This document shows, in pieces, positions 24,537 to 35,674 of a DNA stretch of 64,000 nucleotides (positions are counted from its first letter, which is position 1; each line of letters opens with the position of its first letter). The notes under the pieces are model-generated. The model was given only the letters and a program-made list of their open reading frames with translations, was not told the DNA's origin and made no database searches. Origin of the DNA: Cymodocea nodosa (lineage: Eukaryota; Streptophyta; Magnoliopsida; Alismatales; Cymodoceaceae). The position numbers were made by a program, and so were the translations under genes. The DNA lies in the NCBI GenBank assembly GCA_036874045.1, contig CM072343.1, forward strand, positions 3,616,001 through 3,680,000, written 5' to 3'.

Positions 24537-25769
24537 TGTTGGTTCAATTATTTTATCAATTAATTTTGATGATGAAAAACGTGTGGTTTAATTATTTCTG
24601 CAATATTTTAGCAGTTTTTTACTAAAATGAAAATTGTCTAACTACTATGTACTTAGAACCTTTTAAATTAGATTTCGATAGGTTGTTATTTCTATAGTGA
24701 ATTGATCAGAGAGTTAATATATAAGTCATTGAAAAAACCAAGACAAATTGGATGGTTAAGCTTCTCTCTTGGCTTTTTGAGCGGTTATATCAGTAACTAT
24801 CCAAAAAATATTTATCTTCGGTGAGTTAAGTCTTTTTATGTCCGGATATATTTTTTATGCTAAGTATCTGAAATCCCTTCTGTTTCGAATAGTTAAGGGT
24901 TTTCATTTTGGATAGTTAGCTGTTTCTCTGATTTAATGTATTTTCGGTTACTTTCTTTTGAAGGACATGTGTTAGTCTCTCATCACTTGACTTAAGTGAC
25001 TTTCTGAAAGGTTATGCTGTAACTATCTGAAAACTCTTAAGAATCGGAGAGTTACCTTCAGTAAGTATCTAAAATTGGTTTTAGGCTTCAGATAGTTAAT
25101 TTTTATTATTTTTGACTTAAGTGACTTTTCGGAAGGTTACCTATGTAACTATCCAAAATGACTTAGGGTTCGGAGAGTTATCTTTTATAAGTATCTGAAA
25201 CATGTTTTCTTTATTGGATAGTTTATTTTTTATGCTACTGTTTCAGAAGGACACGTATTTCAATCTTAATACATGACTTAAGTGGCCTTTCAAAATGTTA
25301 GTTCTATCTATCCAAAATGATTTTGAGCTTCGGCAAGTTATCTTTCTAAGTTTCTGATTTTCTAAGATCCTTTGAAGATTTGATTTCTATAGAATCTACA
25401 ACTGTTATTAATTGACTAACTATTTTGGCAAGATATCTTTTGATTGTAGATCTCAAATTAATTATGATTGATTGTTGTTGGAAATGAATTACTACATAAG
25501 GCATCTAATCATTTCAAAATTCCTTCCATCTATGCAAATCTTGAAGGAAGAATAAAAAGGATTTGTAGAAAACTGAAACTAAGAGACACACAGAATTTTT
25601 CAACACTTGAAAGGAGAAATTGGCTGCTCAACAATTCTGCAAACCTTCAGAAGATTTGTCTGCAACAAAGTCCAGAAGATTAAAAGTTGCAGATCAATCA
25701 AGAATTCTCCTCAGAGCTTCATAGGAGTTGATTTGGTGTTGTGTGTCATTTTTTTCATTTTGAGTCAAT
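24537..25769 (+). repeat. SIRE-C 3' LTR, 3' end deleted
   Basis: Matches 14055-15302 of the 5' LTR, starting TGTTGGTTCAATT. It stops at GAGTCAATGA near 25769, missing the last ~500 bases (R/U5 and the CCCCCTCTAGTG end). What follows is a gag fragment, not flanking DNA, so the end was lost in a recombination or deletion. Confidence 0.88.
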
Positions 25770-25807
25770 GAAGGTATGGAAAGCAATGGTTCGTGGAAGC
25801 ATTAGCA
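25770..25807 (+). pseudogene. Sliver of Sirevirus gag
   Basis: AAGGTATGGAAAGCAATGG and the following GTTCGTGGA match SIRE-C gag at 15955-15990 (KVWRAVVCG). The LTR sequence before it would normally be ~650 bases upstream. A clean join of LTR to gag therefore marks a deletion spanning LTR end, PBS and Gag start. Confidence 0.75.
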
Positions 25808-26391
25808 TATTTAGAAAACTTTATAAAAAGAACTACATAGTGGGAAAACTCAGCTTTACAGATAAAAGAATATTGCCAAGGGGAATGCATGAAATAGATT
25901 CAAGCACTATACTTGAAGTTGAATTAACTAAATTAACAAGGAAAATAGAAGAGTTATCATTAAATCAAAAGCTAGCAGAAAAGAATGCAAACATTAATGA
26001 CTTAGATATTATTTATGTTAGAAACCAGAAAGATAACTTTGGAAATTCTTATAACCTTAATTGGAGAAATCACCCGAATCTATCTTGGAGAAATAACAAT
26101 TTCTAAGGAGAAAATATAAATGACAAAAATATAAGTTATGAAGCATTAATTGAATAAGGATATAGAATAGAGAAGTTAAAAAAGATAATTCAACAATTAA
26201 ATAATCATCTAAATCATATATTTGGAAATGCTGCCATTCAAAATCAAAATATGAATAGAAATATACCTCCTAGATAAAAGGAATCAATAGAAGTTAGACC
26301 TACTGAAGGATTACCAATGCAAGCAATACCTAACCCTGTTAATAGAACTATTAATGAAATTGATACCTCCTATAGGAAGGAAACTAAATGA
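25808..26391 (+). pseudogene. gypsy-B Gag, C-terminal part, copy 1
   Basis: Closely related to 43190-43774. It shows LPRGMHEID, a coiled coil with IEELSLNQKLAEKNANINDL, and SYNLNWRNHPNLSWRNNNF, the 'NHPNxSW' signature of Athila-type Gag. It ends RTINEIDTSYRKETK at TGA 26389. There are TAA/TAG stops at 26104, 26155 and 26275. The capsid half is missing, replaced by the SIRE-C fusion. The stop at the gag end is at the homologous position in copy 2, so Gag ended here in the ancestor and did not continue into protease. The F-box ORF starts 216 bases on. Confidence 0.8.
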
Positions 26392-26607
26392 AGCAGTATA
26401 ACTAAAGTAACTATGTATAATATAGTAAGTAGAAAAATATAAAAAGAAAAAAAATGAAAGTTTAATTATAGTTAGTAGTATCGTAGAGTTATTACTTAAC
26501 TTAATGAACTTAGTTCGTTGAGTTATAACCTAACTCCATGAGGGTAAGTAGCTATGTTAATTTTATCTCTATTAAATTTTTGTTTATGTTATATAGAATC
26601 ATAATAG
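26392..26607 (+). promoter_or_regulatory. Gag-to-F-box spacer with inverted-repeat module
   Basis: Conserved with 43775-44011. The core at about 26500-26540 reads TTAGTTCGTTGAGTTA, then TAACCTAACTCCATGAG, an imperfect inverted repeat of the type found in the LTR U3 arrays. It is followed by a T-rich stretch up to the F-box ATG. It could serve as a leader or internal promoter for the downstream ORF; that is inference. Confidence 0.45.
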
Positions 26608-27747
26608 ATGGAATTGATGAAATTACCACTAGATGCACTAAGGGAAGTACTAAGTAACTTATCAACTAAAGATTTGTGCAGATTGTGTTGTGTGTCAAAA
26701 GAAATTAAAGAATCTGTTAGAGAAAAATATTTTCGTGGACTGCAAGCTGCAAAAATGACTAAGATTAGAGATGAATTTTTATGGAAGTCATTTAATTGTA
26801 GTTCAATCAGCTATGAATATCTAAATATGAAAGAAACTATTGAAATTCCACCCAATACATTAGAAGGAATAGATCATATTATGGGGATAGATGAAGGATT
26901 AATTGTTTACAAAACCAAACCAAGGTATGCAATTTTGTTACCTGATATTTTGATTAGAAATCCTATCACTAGAGAAGAATGGAATATAGGAAGGCCTAAT
27001 AGATTTGAAGTACCAATTGAAAATTGTGGGTCAGCTTTAACATTTTCTGATAAAAATTCGACCATTCCTGAAAAATTGTATTATTGGAGACCAACTGAAA
27101 ATTGGGATGAAGATTTATGTTTAAGTGTGTATAATTTTCTAAATAGATCTTAGACTAAAAATACTACGATATATCTAGGATAGAGAGCATTAATTAACAA
27201 CATACATGTCATACTTGATGGATATATATATCTAGTGTCAGATATATCAATTGCATTTAGATCTGATTTATACATAGTAAGCATAGACAGTTATGATGAT
27301 GACTTGATAGAAATATTACCTATACTAAGTGATATAACTAAACCACCATCTATAGAATATGATAAAATTCAATTAGGAATGTGGTATAATGAATACGATG
27401 ATCCTACTTTATGTCTGATAAGATGGTGGGATGAATTGATGAAATTTCAAATATGGATTATGAAAGACCTAAATGAATGGAAGTGGGAAAAGGAATATAT
27501 TGAAATATATGTAGAAATATAAACAACTACATTATCTTGGAATAGAAAAGGATCCCTTTCTGCATTTCAGTTTATTAATGGTAATACACTTATATTTAGT
27601 ATTGATAACATACTGCATGTTTACAAGTTAAAAAGGAAAGCAAACTACATTAAAATAGAATTAATAGCAAGAAGAATTATGCCTAAAAAGTTTGCTTGGA
27701 CTAACACATTTATTCTATTTGTTACTACTGTTCAATCATGTTCTTAA
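26608..27747 (+). pseudogene. Captured F-box/FBA protein gene, copy 1
   Basis: A 380-codon frame from ATG 26608 to TAA 27745. F-box motif at residues ~6-45 (LPLDALREVLSNLSTKDL, then CCVSKEIKESVREKYF), the segment that binds SKP1 in SCF ubiquitin ligases. The rest matches F-box-associated (FBA) domains: DEGLIVY (~95), ILIRNPITREEWNIGRP (~115-130) and FQIWIMKDLNEWKW (~280-293), the position of the eIWvM...W motif, then an FINGNTLIFSIDNILHVYKL strand pair. No intron is visible, as expected for a retro-captured gene. Internal stops at 27151 (TAG; Trp in copy 2), 27181 (TAG) and 27520 (TAA). It lies sense-oriented 216 bases after an Athila-type gag, where pol should begin. Known F-box/FBA proteins select substrates for ubiquitination; the target here is unknown. 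Confidence 0.85.
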
Positions 27748-28151
27748 ACTGTGATTTTGTACTTTTAATGTTGTGTGAATTCTGCATTTATTTTTAGAAA
27801 AAGAAAAAAAGAAAAGAAGAAAGAAAAATTTTAGTTTTAGTTTTATTTTATAAGAAAAAGAAAAAAAACAAAATATCAATCCAGTTTGTTGGTATCTGTT
27901 CTGGGAAACCAACTAGCTTGCTTATGAGCCACCAAAGGCATATGAGCCTAAGTTCCACACAAGACACTAATTTAACAAGTTACGTTTTGTTGTTAGATGT
28001 TATTTTGTTATATATATTATGCTTTTATTGGTGAATGAAAAGTTTTTCAGAATCAAAAGTCAAAGGATATTGAAGGAGATACAAAAGAACAAGGTATGTA
28101 ATTACATTCAAACTTAGTTCATGGAGTTATTCATTAACTCAACGAATTAAG
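27748..28151 (+). other. gypsy-B tail after F-box copy 1
   Basis: Conserved with 45152-45540, including CCAACTAGCTTGCTTATGAG and the module TGGAGTTATTCATTAACTCA just before 28151. It is cut there by a minus SIRE-A LTR; in copy 2 the same sequence continues to the GGACAATGC/TATGGGGGGGAGG motif. Confidence 0.65.
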
Positions 28152-29372
28152 TGTAGGATCATATGGCTACACAAGAGGGGGGTGAATTGTGTATTTTTAA
28201 TATTTTCTGAAATATAATTGAAACTTTAAAACTCAAAAACAAGTCGAGACATCGTTTTCATAAAATCATTTTTATTCAAGGTTTCAATTACAATGTACAA
28301 TTCAATTCTCCTCAGAAATTGTAGATGCAATTATAACTCGATACCATGTATCATCTAAATAATTTCATAACTACAAACAGAGAAAACTAATTTGCGGAAT
28401 TTAAAACTTTTCTCCTTGTTTGAGATCTTTCTTTTTCTTCTTTAGCAATTCTTCAGTGACGAATATCTTGTCTTTCTCTGCTTCACCGAATTTGCTTTCA
28501 CTTGATATTTCAAATCTTCAGCAACATAAATTTAACCTTTTCTGCTTCACTGAATTTTCTTCCACTTGAGAGATTTTGCCCGAAGAGGTGCTTTTGATCC
28601 CTGAAAATGATTTTTCTTTTGGTGTGCAGGGATGGTTTGATCAATGAGAATTCTATGCCTTTTATACTATATCTTCATTTCATGCATATCCTTCACATTT
28701 AACCACTACCAGTTTTCCAGTTCTCCATGTCTTTTCTTTTTCCTTCATCGAAACACACACGTTCTAATCCACGTTTATATTTCGAATTTTCTTTAATCAT
28801 TGGTCCTAGATCTCTGAAAAATTTCCTACAAAATAAACTTTCTCGTCCAAAGAATTTTCCATCAAGTGTAATACAAAGTCGTTACTTTAATGTTAACTAA
28901 ACGAGTAACACAAGTATATATATATAACTTAACAAGTTCCTCATGTGCCATTTCACGTGACAAGTACTATAGTTAACTCAACGAACTAAGTCTGTGGTGT
29001 TATGCTAACTCAACGAACCAACTTAACCTTTCTTTTGAAAGGTTAAACGATAACTCACCGAAAATAGTTTAAGTTTCGGATAGTTACGGTTGTAAGTCAC
29101 CGAAAAACTCTTTATACCATAAAACTAGTGAGACACGTGCCAAGACCTAAAAACATGACTTAAGTTACCTTTCGGATATTTACGACTGTAAGTCTTTTAA
29201 AAAACATTAACTCATCGATTCAGTAATAAACAAATGTTTTTATAATAAGAATTTTACCACATGCAAAAATAACAACTTAAGTTTATAACGCTAACCTAAC
29301 GCATTGCCTTAGTGTTCAATATAACAACCAACGCGTTTAGTTATGTTAACTTAACAAGTTAAACATGTGCAC
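28152..29372 (-). repeat. SIRE-A family LTR, minus orientation, truncated
   Basis: On the plus strand it begins TGTAGGATCATATGGCTAC (reverse of the LTR end GATCCTACA) and follows the solo LTR 46459-48069 closely. It stops at 29372, where the equivalent of about 47605 is reached; the remaining ~460 bases of the LTR start are missing. A gypsy-A LTR terminus abuts it. The inverted-repeat modules are at 28930-29220. Confidence 0.85.
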
Positions 29373-29465
29373 TGTAACACTTTTATGTGTTGTTAAATTA
29401 AACGGCAAAAGCGTAAATTTTACATTTATAACCGCAAGTGCACGGTGCCCATTGTAATAAGCATG
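29373..29465 (-). repeat. gypsy-A LTR terminal fragment, minus orientation
   Basis: Starting TGTAACACTTTTATGTGTTG, it is the inverted copy of 37770-37861 (the end of the plus gypsy-A LTR), including the GCACGGTGCCCATTGTAATA block. Homology fades after ~29465. Confidence 0.75.
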
Positions 29466-31284
29466 TACAAGTTAGGTGGCTAACCTTCCGAACTCCCTAT
29501 GGGTGTAGTTTTTTCTGATATTTCTTTTTATCTGCATACTTATAATCAAAACTGCAATTAAATGTTGATATAAAAATTATTTTTGTAAATTTTCTATGAA
29601 ACTACAAGGATTTTACCTTTCTAACAAGATATTATACGTTATATTTGGATTTATATACATTTCTGGAGAATTTTTCTAATATGATATGTTCTGCAGAATA
29701 CGAATTCTGAGTTATCTGAGTTTCACACGATTTTGATAATACTTCAGTTGTGGAAATTTTTGTCTCTGATTTTTCTTAGTAACTAGAAGTAATTACCTTT
29801 TAGACAAATATTTATTTGTGAATTTCTAAGTTGTATAAATTTCTATAGAAAATCTTGAATTTATAGTAGCACAGTTTAATTTCTAAAATCTTGTGTGTGC
29901 TTGATATATTTAAAACTTTGGGTGAAGTTGATGCTTTATTGGTAAAATACATTGTATTTTATGCTGATCATAGTGGCATGAATGTAGGATCTTGTAATTT
30001 AATGAGTTAAGGAAAATGAGGTCTTAAGTGGAATTAAAAATGATTAGTTTTCAATTCTTTTATTGTATTGCAAACTGCTAGTATTACTAAAGACCTAAGT
30101 ACTTGAATTAATTATCTTTGCTCATTTAATCAGTTTTGCATGTCATTATGGATAACTAATAATACTAATAATAATAATAATAATATAATAAAAAATATAA
30201 TTATTAAAAAAATTTTAATTTTGTTGTTTATGTGCTTTATATATACTTTTTTTTTTGATATATTTATTAGTTTTGTAGTTGAGTCTTTTCTTCGTCAAGC
30301 AAGGTACGTACTCTTAATCCTATTACTATATGATGCATTTGAATGATACTTATATTAAGCATTATTTCTTTAGCATACTACTCAATCTCCATTGTATGTT
30401 TTAGGAATAATACAATTTAAATTTATACAAGTGCATATGGATTGCATGTTAGGTATGGGGGGGTGTAATTTTTCCTTGCTTGTCATGATTTGCTTCTTTT
30501 GTTTTTGTCATCTTCATGTTTTTTATCCTATTGCCTAAATGCTTTCTTTTACATTGGGGACAATGCAAAATTTAGGTATGGGGGGGAGGCATTTAATGAT
30601 AGTTTTTTTTTTTTTCTTATTTATTATGTTTTTATAAATGCTCTTAGGTCCTAATGGATAGAGTTCTTTTAGGTATAATTGTGACCTAAAAGTGAATCCT
30701 TTAGGAAAGAAACATTGAACCTTAAGGGGAGGAGAAGAATAAAATCCAAAACCATCCATAATTTTTGAGCTTATATGTAGTATTGCACTTACATGAGGCC
30801 TTGACTAGGAAGGAACCACTTTTCTTGAAGGGAAACTTAGGTAAGAACTTAGGAATATACCTTGGGATTGTCCTATGAAAAGGGTAGAATAAAATGGCTA
30901 AGGTAAAATTGCTCGTTCCCACACAATGATGTGGGAGGCACTCTTAAGGGTAGAGGGCTAGAGAGAAAAAATAAAAAGAAAAACAAGAAAAATGATGAAA
31001 AAAAAAGAAAAGAAAGAAGAAGAAGAGAGATTGATTACTTGTTCTTACAAAGTCTACTAAGTAACCGGTCAACTTTCCCCTAAGTAAGGGATTATGGTCA
31101 CATAAAAAGGTGTTGGAGTAGGAGATAATATAAAAAAAGAGAAAAAAAAAAGAAAAAAAAGAGAGAGAGAGAGTCAAAATAAAGGGACAATGGACTCAAG
31201 GATAGACCTTTGGGATTACCTAGGTAACTTGGAAGGAGTTGAGTAGGCTATTTCTTAGTCTTGACTATTTTCACATACACTTAT
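29466..31284 (+). other. gypsy-A-like non-coding tail, left part
   Basis: No supported gene. From about 30360 it matches the minus-strand tail at 4560-3900, inverted: CTCAATCTCCATTGTATG, then TTAGGTATGGGGGGGTG (~30450) and CATTGGGGACAATGCAAAAT plus TAGGTATGGGGGGGAGGCA (30553-30595). An ATA/AAT-rich microsatellite sits at 30155-30185 and GA-rich simple sequence at 30960-31185. The stretch 29466-30130 I cannot assign. Confidence 0.55.
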
Positions 31285-31659
31285 TGTGATGCGTGTGTCT
31301 TCCATCAAGTATATGTATGTGTCATTGAATATGGTTGTATTTCTTTGACAATTTGTACAAGGGCAAACTTGTCTTTTGGGTATCACCAATCGTTGCCCCT
31401 ATATATATGTAAGGGGTAATCCACGTCCAAGGGATGCCATGCCAAACCATCCCTTGATTTCATTCTCCCCCTTCTTTGTACCAGCAACCATACAACAAAG
31501 AATCACAATAGATTGATCACCCGTGGACGTACCTGTGTTGGGGAACCACGTAAATTTGTTGTTCTTCGAATTCTCCACTCGCAATCCTCTCTTCTACGTA
31601 GATCTCTTCTCCACGCCACCCCTAGATGCTCCACGTTTGTTTGATCTTTCCGCACAACA
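31285..31659 (+). repeat. 5' LTR of the short-LTR copia element
   Basis: 375 bases, TGTGATGCG to CGCACAACA. It includes CCCCTATATATATGTAAGGG (31397-31416), a likely TATA region, and GGGGAACCACG before the end. Confidence 0.92.
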
Positions 31660-31701
31660 ACTAGTATTAGAGCCAGGTTGGACATCTCTAGGTTTGCATT
31701 T

Positions 31702-32069
31702 GAAGTTTCGAAGAGTTTCATCAAGGTTCAAGCTATTTCCGCAAGGGATCTCTCCATTGTTGTAACTGCCATCGTCGCCGGCGCCAGTCTGCACACTCCG
31801 ACGCCAAGTCGTGCGCCTTCCTCGTCCGTGCTCCTTTGCGTCTCAAATTTTGAGGACGTGTAGTAAGCTTCATGAAATTCCTTCCTTTAAAATTTCGAAG
31901 AGATTGATCACGGTTCAGGCCATTTCCGCAAAGATATCCCCCATTGCTACTACTGTCATCGTTGTCGGTGCCAATCTGCACACTCTGACGCCAAGTCGTG
32001 TGCCTTCCTCGTCTGTGCTCCGTTACATCTCAAATTTTGAGGACGTGTAGTAAGCTTCCTAAAATCATG
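31702..32069 (+). repeat. 188-base tandem duplication, GC-rich
   Basis: Two diverged copies with a 188-base period (compare GGACGTGTAGTAAGCTTC at 31853 and 32041). They contain CCAAGTCGTGCGCCTTCCTC/CCAAGTCGTGTGCCTTCCTC blocks and are visibly richer in G+C than anything nearby. They stand where gag and protease should be. The overlapping small ORFs in it, on both strands, are not convincing. They may be a captured host fragment. Confidence 0.75.
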
Positions 32070-34769
32070 CAGCACTCAAGGATGGGTCATTTAAGGCAGA
32101 AAGGAATGCAGAAACTAAGTAGTCTGGGCAAGTTTGATGGGCACAAGATTGCTTGTATTGACATGTGCAAGCATTGTGTCTTTGGCAAACATAAAAGAGT
32201 GTCATTTGCACGCAGTCAGCATAGCTCCAAGGGAGTTCTTGATTATATTCATGCTAATTGTTGGGGGCCTTCACGTCAGCCTTCTATTGCAGGTTCCAGA
32301 TATTTTCTTTCTATCATTTACTGTCATTCAAGGATGAACTGGGTTTTCTTTTTGACACACAAAAGTGAAGCTTTTTCTTGCTTCAAGCATTGGAAAAAGT
32401 AGGTAGAAAACCAAACAGACAAAAAGGTAAAATATCTTAGAACTGATAATGGTCTTGAGTTTTGTTCTCAAGAATTTGATAACTTTTGTAAAGATGAAGG
32501 CATTACATGGCATAACACTGTTAGGTATACCCCTCAGCAAAATGGAGTGGCTGAAAGATTGAACAGAACACTCCTAGAAAAGGCACGTTGTATGTTGTCT
32601 CATGTAGGTTTGAGCAAGAAGTTTTGGGCAGAGGCTATTAACACAGCTTCCTATCTGGTGAACAGGTCCCCTTCTAATGCCTTAGATGGGAAAATACCTC
32701 TTGACGTATGGTTGAAAAGATCTACTAGTTATTCAAATCTCATAATTTTTGGGTGTCCAGCTTACTATCATGTGAACAATGGCAAGCTGGAACCACGTGC
32801 CAAGAAAGGCATATTTGTGGGTTATGGTGTTGGTATAAAGGGATACAGGATATATGATATTGAATCTCACAAAGTAATATATAGCCGTGATGTTACTTTT
32901 GATGAGAATTCTCTTTTGTAGGCAATAGATAAACTAGCAAGTGAAACCCTAGAAATTGAGCACACCCTTCCTAAATAGATGGAGATAGATGACGCACAGC
33001 AGCCGTCTATCACTAATCAAGTTGAAATTAGAGAAATCTCATCTGAAACTTAGGAAAATGAAGTTGAGGAGGAAGAGGTGGAGCAACCACAACCAATAAC
33101 CATTGGCAAAGATCGTCCTAGAAGAGACGTTAGACCTCTGATTAGATATGGCTACGACAGTTTGGTTGCTTTTGCCTTACAAGTAGCAGTTGAGGTGGAG
33201 GATTCTGTTGATCCACTTACATATGAAGCTACAATGCAAGATTCAGAAGCTGGTCTTTGGATGTCTGCTATGGAGGAGGAACTCCAATCTCTCCATAAGA
33301 ACAAGACTTGGGAACTGGTGAAACGTCCAAAGAATACAAATATTGTTGGTTGCAAATGGGTCTATAAGAAGAAGATTGGGACTCAAGGCAATGGAGGTGT
33401 GCAGCACAAGGCAAGATTAGTTGCCAAAGGTTATTCACAGTGACAAGGAGTTGATTTCAATGAGGTATTTGCTCCTATTGTACGTCATACATCTATTAGA
33501 ATTTTGTTATCCATTACTACAGCACAGAATTTAGAATTGGAACAACTAGATGTAAAGACGGCCTTCTTGCATGGTGAGTTGGAAGAAAATATTTGGATGG
33601 AACAACCAACAAGGTCTGTGGTGAAAGGTAAATTTGATTGGGTGTGCAAATTAAATAAGTCCTTGTATGGACTTAAACAGTCATCATGCCAATGGTACAA
33701 AAGGTTTGATGCATTTATAGTTAAAGTTGGTTTTAGACGCAGCAACTATGATTCATGTGTATATGTTAAAACTCTTGATAAAAGTACACATGTTTATTTG
33801 TTATTGTATGTTGATGATATTCTTATAGCTGCGAAAAATATCGAAGTGATACAGGAGCTGAAGGACACATTAAAATCAGAATTTGATATGAAGGATCTTG
33901 GTCCAGCTGGTAGAATTCTTGGAATGGAGATTAGGCGTGAAAGAAATTCTGGTAAGCTATTTTTGAATCAATAGAAGTATATTGAGAAGATCCTTAGCAG
34001 ATTTGGTATGGCTTCATGCAAAGCCACTAGCACGCCTTATGACAGAAATGTCAAATTGTCATCTGCAATGTGTCCACAAACTGATTCTTAAAAGCTTGAT
34101 ATGCAGCGAGTTCCTTATGCACAGGTAGTTGGAAGTCTTATGTATGCTATGGTATGCTCTAGGCCTGATCTAGCATATCCTTTTAGTGTTGTTAGTAGGT
34201 TCATGTTCAATCCGAGCAGGGAACATTGGAAAGTAGTTAAAAGGATATTCAGATATTTGAAAGGAACTCCAGGTGTTGGCTTGATGTATGCAACAAATCA
34301 GGGTTGTACTATGGCTGGTTATATAGGCTCAGACTATGCAGGTGATGTTGACAGAAGGAGATCATTATCTGGTTATGTCTTTATATTTGCAGGTTCTATT
34401 GTGAGTTGGAAATCAACTCTTCAGCCTATGGTATCTCTGTCCACAACTAAGGCTGAATATGTGGCTATGACAGAAGCTGCAAAGGAAGGGATTTGGTTGA
34501 AAGGCTTACTTGGAGACTTTGGTTGGCGCATTGATAAAACTGATATCTTCTATGATAGTCTTAGCGCTATTTGTCTCTCCAAAGATAATGTCTTTCATGA
34601 TAAAACTAAACATATTGATGTTAAGTATCACTTCCTCAAGAATGAAGATAGGATAAAGATTATGATGGTCAACACAAAGGACAATCCGGCTGATATGTTT
34701 ACAAAGGGCGTTGTTGAAAGCAAGTTCAAGCATTGCTTGGACTTACTCAACGTCTATTGTTGCTGCTGA
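32064..34769 (+). pseudogene. Pol of the short-LTR copia element (5'-deleted)
   Basis: One frame throughout with nonsense codons only. It begins in the GAG-pre-integrase domain (HSRMGHLRQKGMQKLSSLG). The integrase core has TDNGLEFCSQEFDNFC and PQQNGVAERLNRTLLE (32440-32585). RT has WVYKKKIGTQG, LEQLDVKTAFLHGELEE (33535) and YVDDILIAAKN (33808). RNase H has DYAGDVDRRRSLSGYVF (34335) and TKAEYVAMTEA, ending DMFTKGVVESKFKHCLDLL. The family end resembles Tork/Tnt1-type elements, unlike the Sireviruses nearby. Stops lie at 32400, 32919, 32976, 33051, 33441, 33972 and 34089. It is not autonomous: no gag or protease. Confidence 0.92.
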
Positions 34770-34837
34770 CCCAAGTTGGGTCTTGGTGATCCATCACCTA
34801 TTCGTGGTGAAGATTGATGAAAGACAATGTGGAGATT

Positions 34838-35208
34838 TGTGATGCGTGTCTTCCATCAAGTATATGTATGTATCATTGAATATGGTTGTATTTCTTTGAT
34901 AATTTGTACAAGGGCAAATTTGTCTTTTGGGTATCACCAACCATTGCCCCTATATATGTAAGGGGTCATCCACGTCCAAGGGATGCCATGCCAAACCATC
35001 CCTTGATTTCATTCTCCCCCTTCTTTGTACCAGCAACTATACAGCAAGGAATCACAATAGATTGATCACCCGTGGACGTACCTATGTTGGGGAACCACGT
35101 AAATTTGTTGTTCTTCAAATTCTCCACTCGCAATCCTCTCTTCCACGCAGATCTCTTCTCCACGCCATCCCTAGATGCTCCACGTTTGTTTGATCTTTCC
35201 GCACAACA
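34838..35208 (+). repeat. 3' LTR of the short-LTR copia element
   Basis: 371 bases, matching 31285-31659; starts after GTGGAGATT and ends at CGCACAACA before the CTTAT duplication. Confidence 0.92.
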
Positions 35209-35213
35209 CTTAT

Positions 35214-35674
35214 TTATATAGTACTTTACTTTCTTAGGATAAAAATTGAATAATTATTTGAATCCAAACTAGAAAGGTGAGAGGTAATTGAATAAAGGTG
35301 AAGCTAATAGGTCAAGACTACTTAAGAGCAATTTTATCCATGTTTAGGAAACTAAGAGCATATTTTTGTCATTTTTGTCTTTCAATTGTGTTGTTGTATG
35401 TTCTGTTTTGGATTTTGTGGGTATATCTGCTGAAAACCCTCTAGAGACACAACTCCACCACTAGGGTGACCTAGGGGTTAAAGGCTTGCTGCACATGCTA
35501 TGTGTAGTCGTGATCCCTACGAAAGTGGCTTAGGTTAGTTCTATTTTTGTTATTTGTTTATTAGTTGTTTTTGTTTTCTATTTTTAATAAGTATTTTTTC
35601 ATATGGGCTTTGTGTTATCATTGTTTAGTTTTAGTCCTTTGCTAAGGGACTAGCAAAGACTAGGTATGGGGGTG
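35214..35674 (+). other. gypsy-A tail (right part) and polypurine tract
   Basis: Continues the tail interrupted at 31284. 35420-35540 matches, inverted, 3395-3510. It ends AAGGGACTAGCAAAGACTAG, then GTATGGGGGTG, immediately before the LTR start TGTAAAG. Confidence 0.7.

Larger units (their letters stand above)
31285..35208 (+). mobile_element. Copia element with short LTRs (Tork/Tnt1-like pol), TSD CTTAT
   Basis: Complete outer borders. TGTGATGCG...CGCACAACA LTRs lie at 31285-31659 and 34838-35208, flanked by the 5-base duplication CTTAT (31280-31284 and 35209-35213). PBS-like TAGTATTAGAGCCAGG follows the 5' LTR at about 31663, and GGAGATT precedes the 3' LTR. Gag and protease are absent, replaced by a GC-richer tandem repeat; pol from pre-integrase onward is present in one frame. 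Hand alignment of the LTRs shows about 14 substitutions (13 of them transitions) and two 2-base indels, roughly 96% identity. This makes it one of the younger insertions here. It lies in the gypsy-A tail. Confidence 0.92.

Noticed and set aside
26608..27747. Free-standing host F-box gene
   Set aside because: Considered first. Rejected because a second copy 17 kb away shares not only the ORF but also the upstream gag, the spacer and the downstream tail, so the unit moves as part of a retroelement.
31399..32050. Cluster of overlapping ORFs on both strands
   Set aside because: They come from the LTR and the 188-base tandem duplication, whose higher G+C reduces stops. None shows a protein family.
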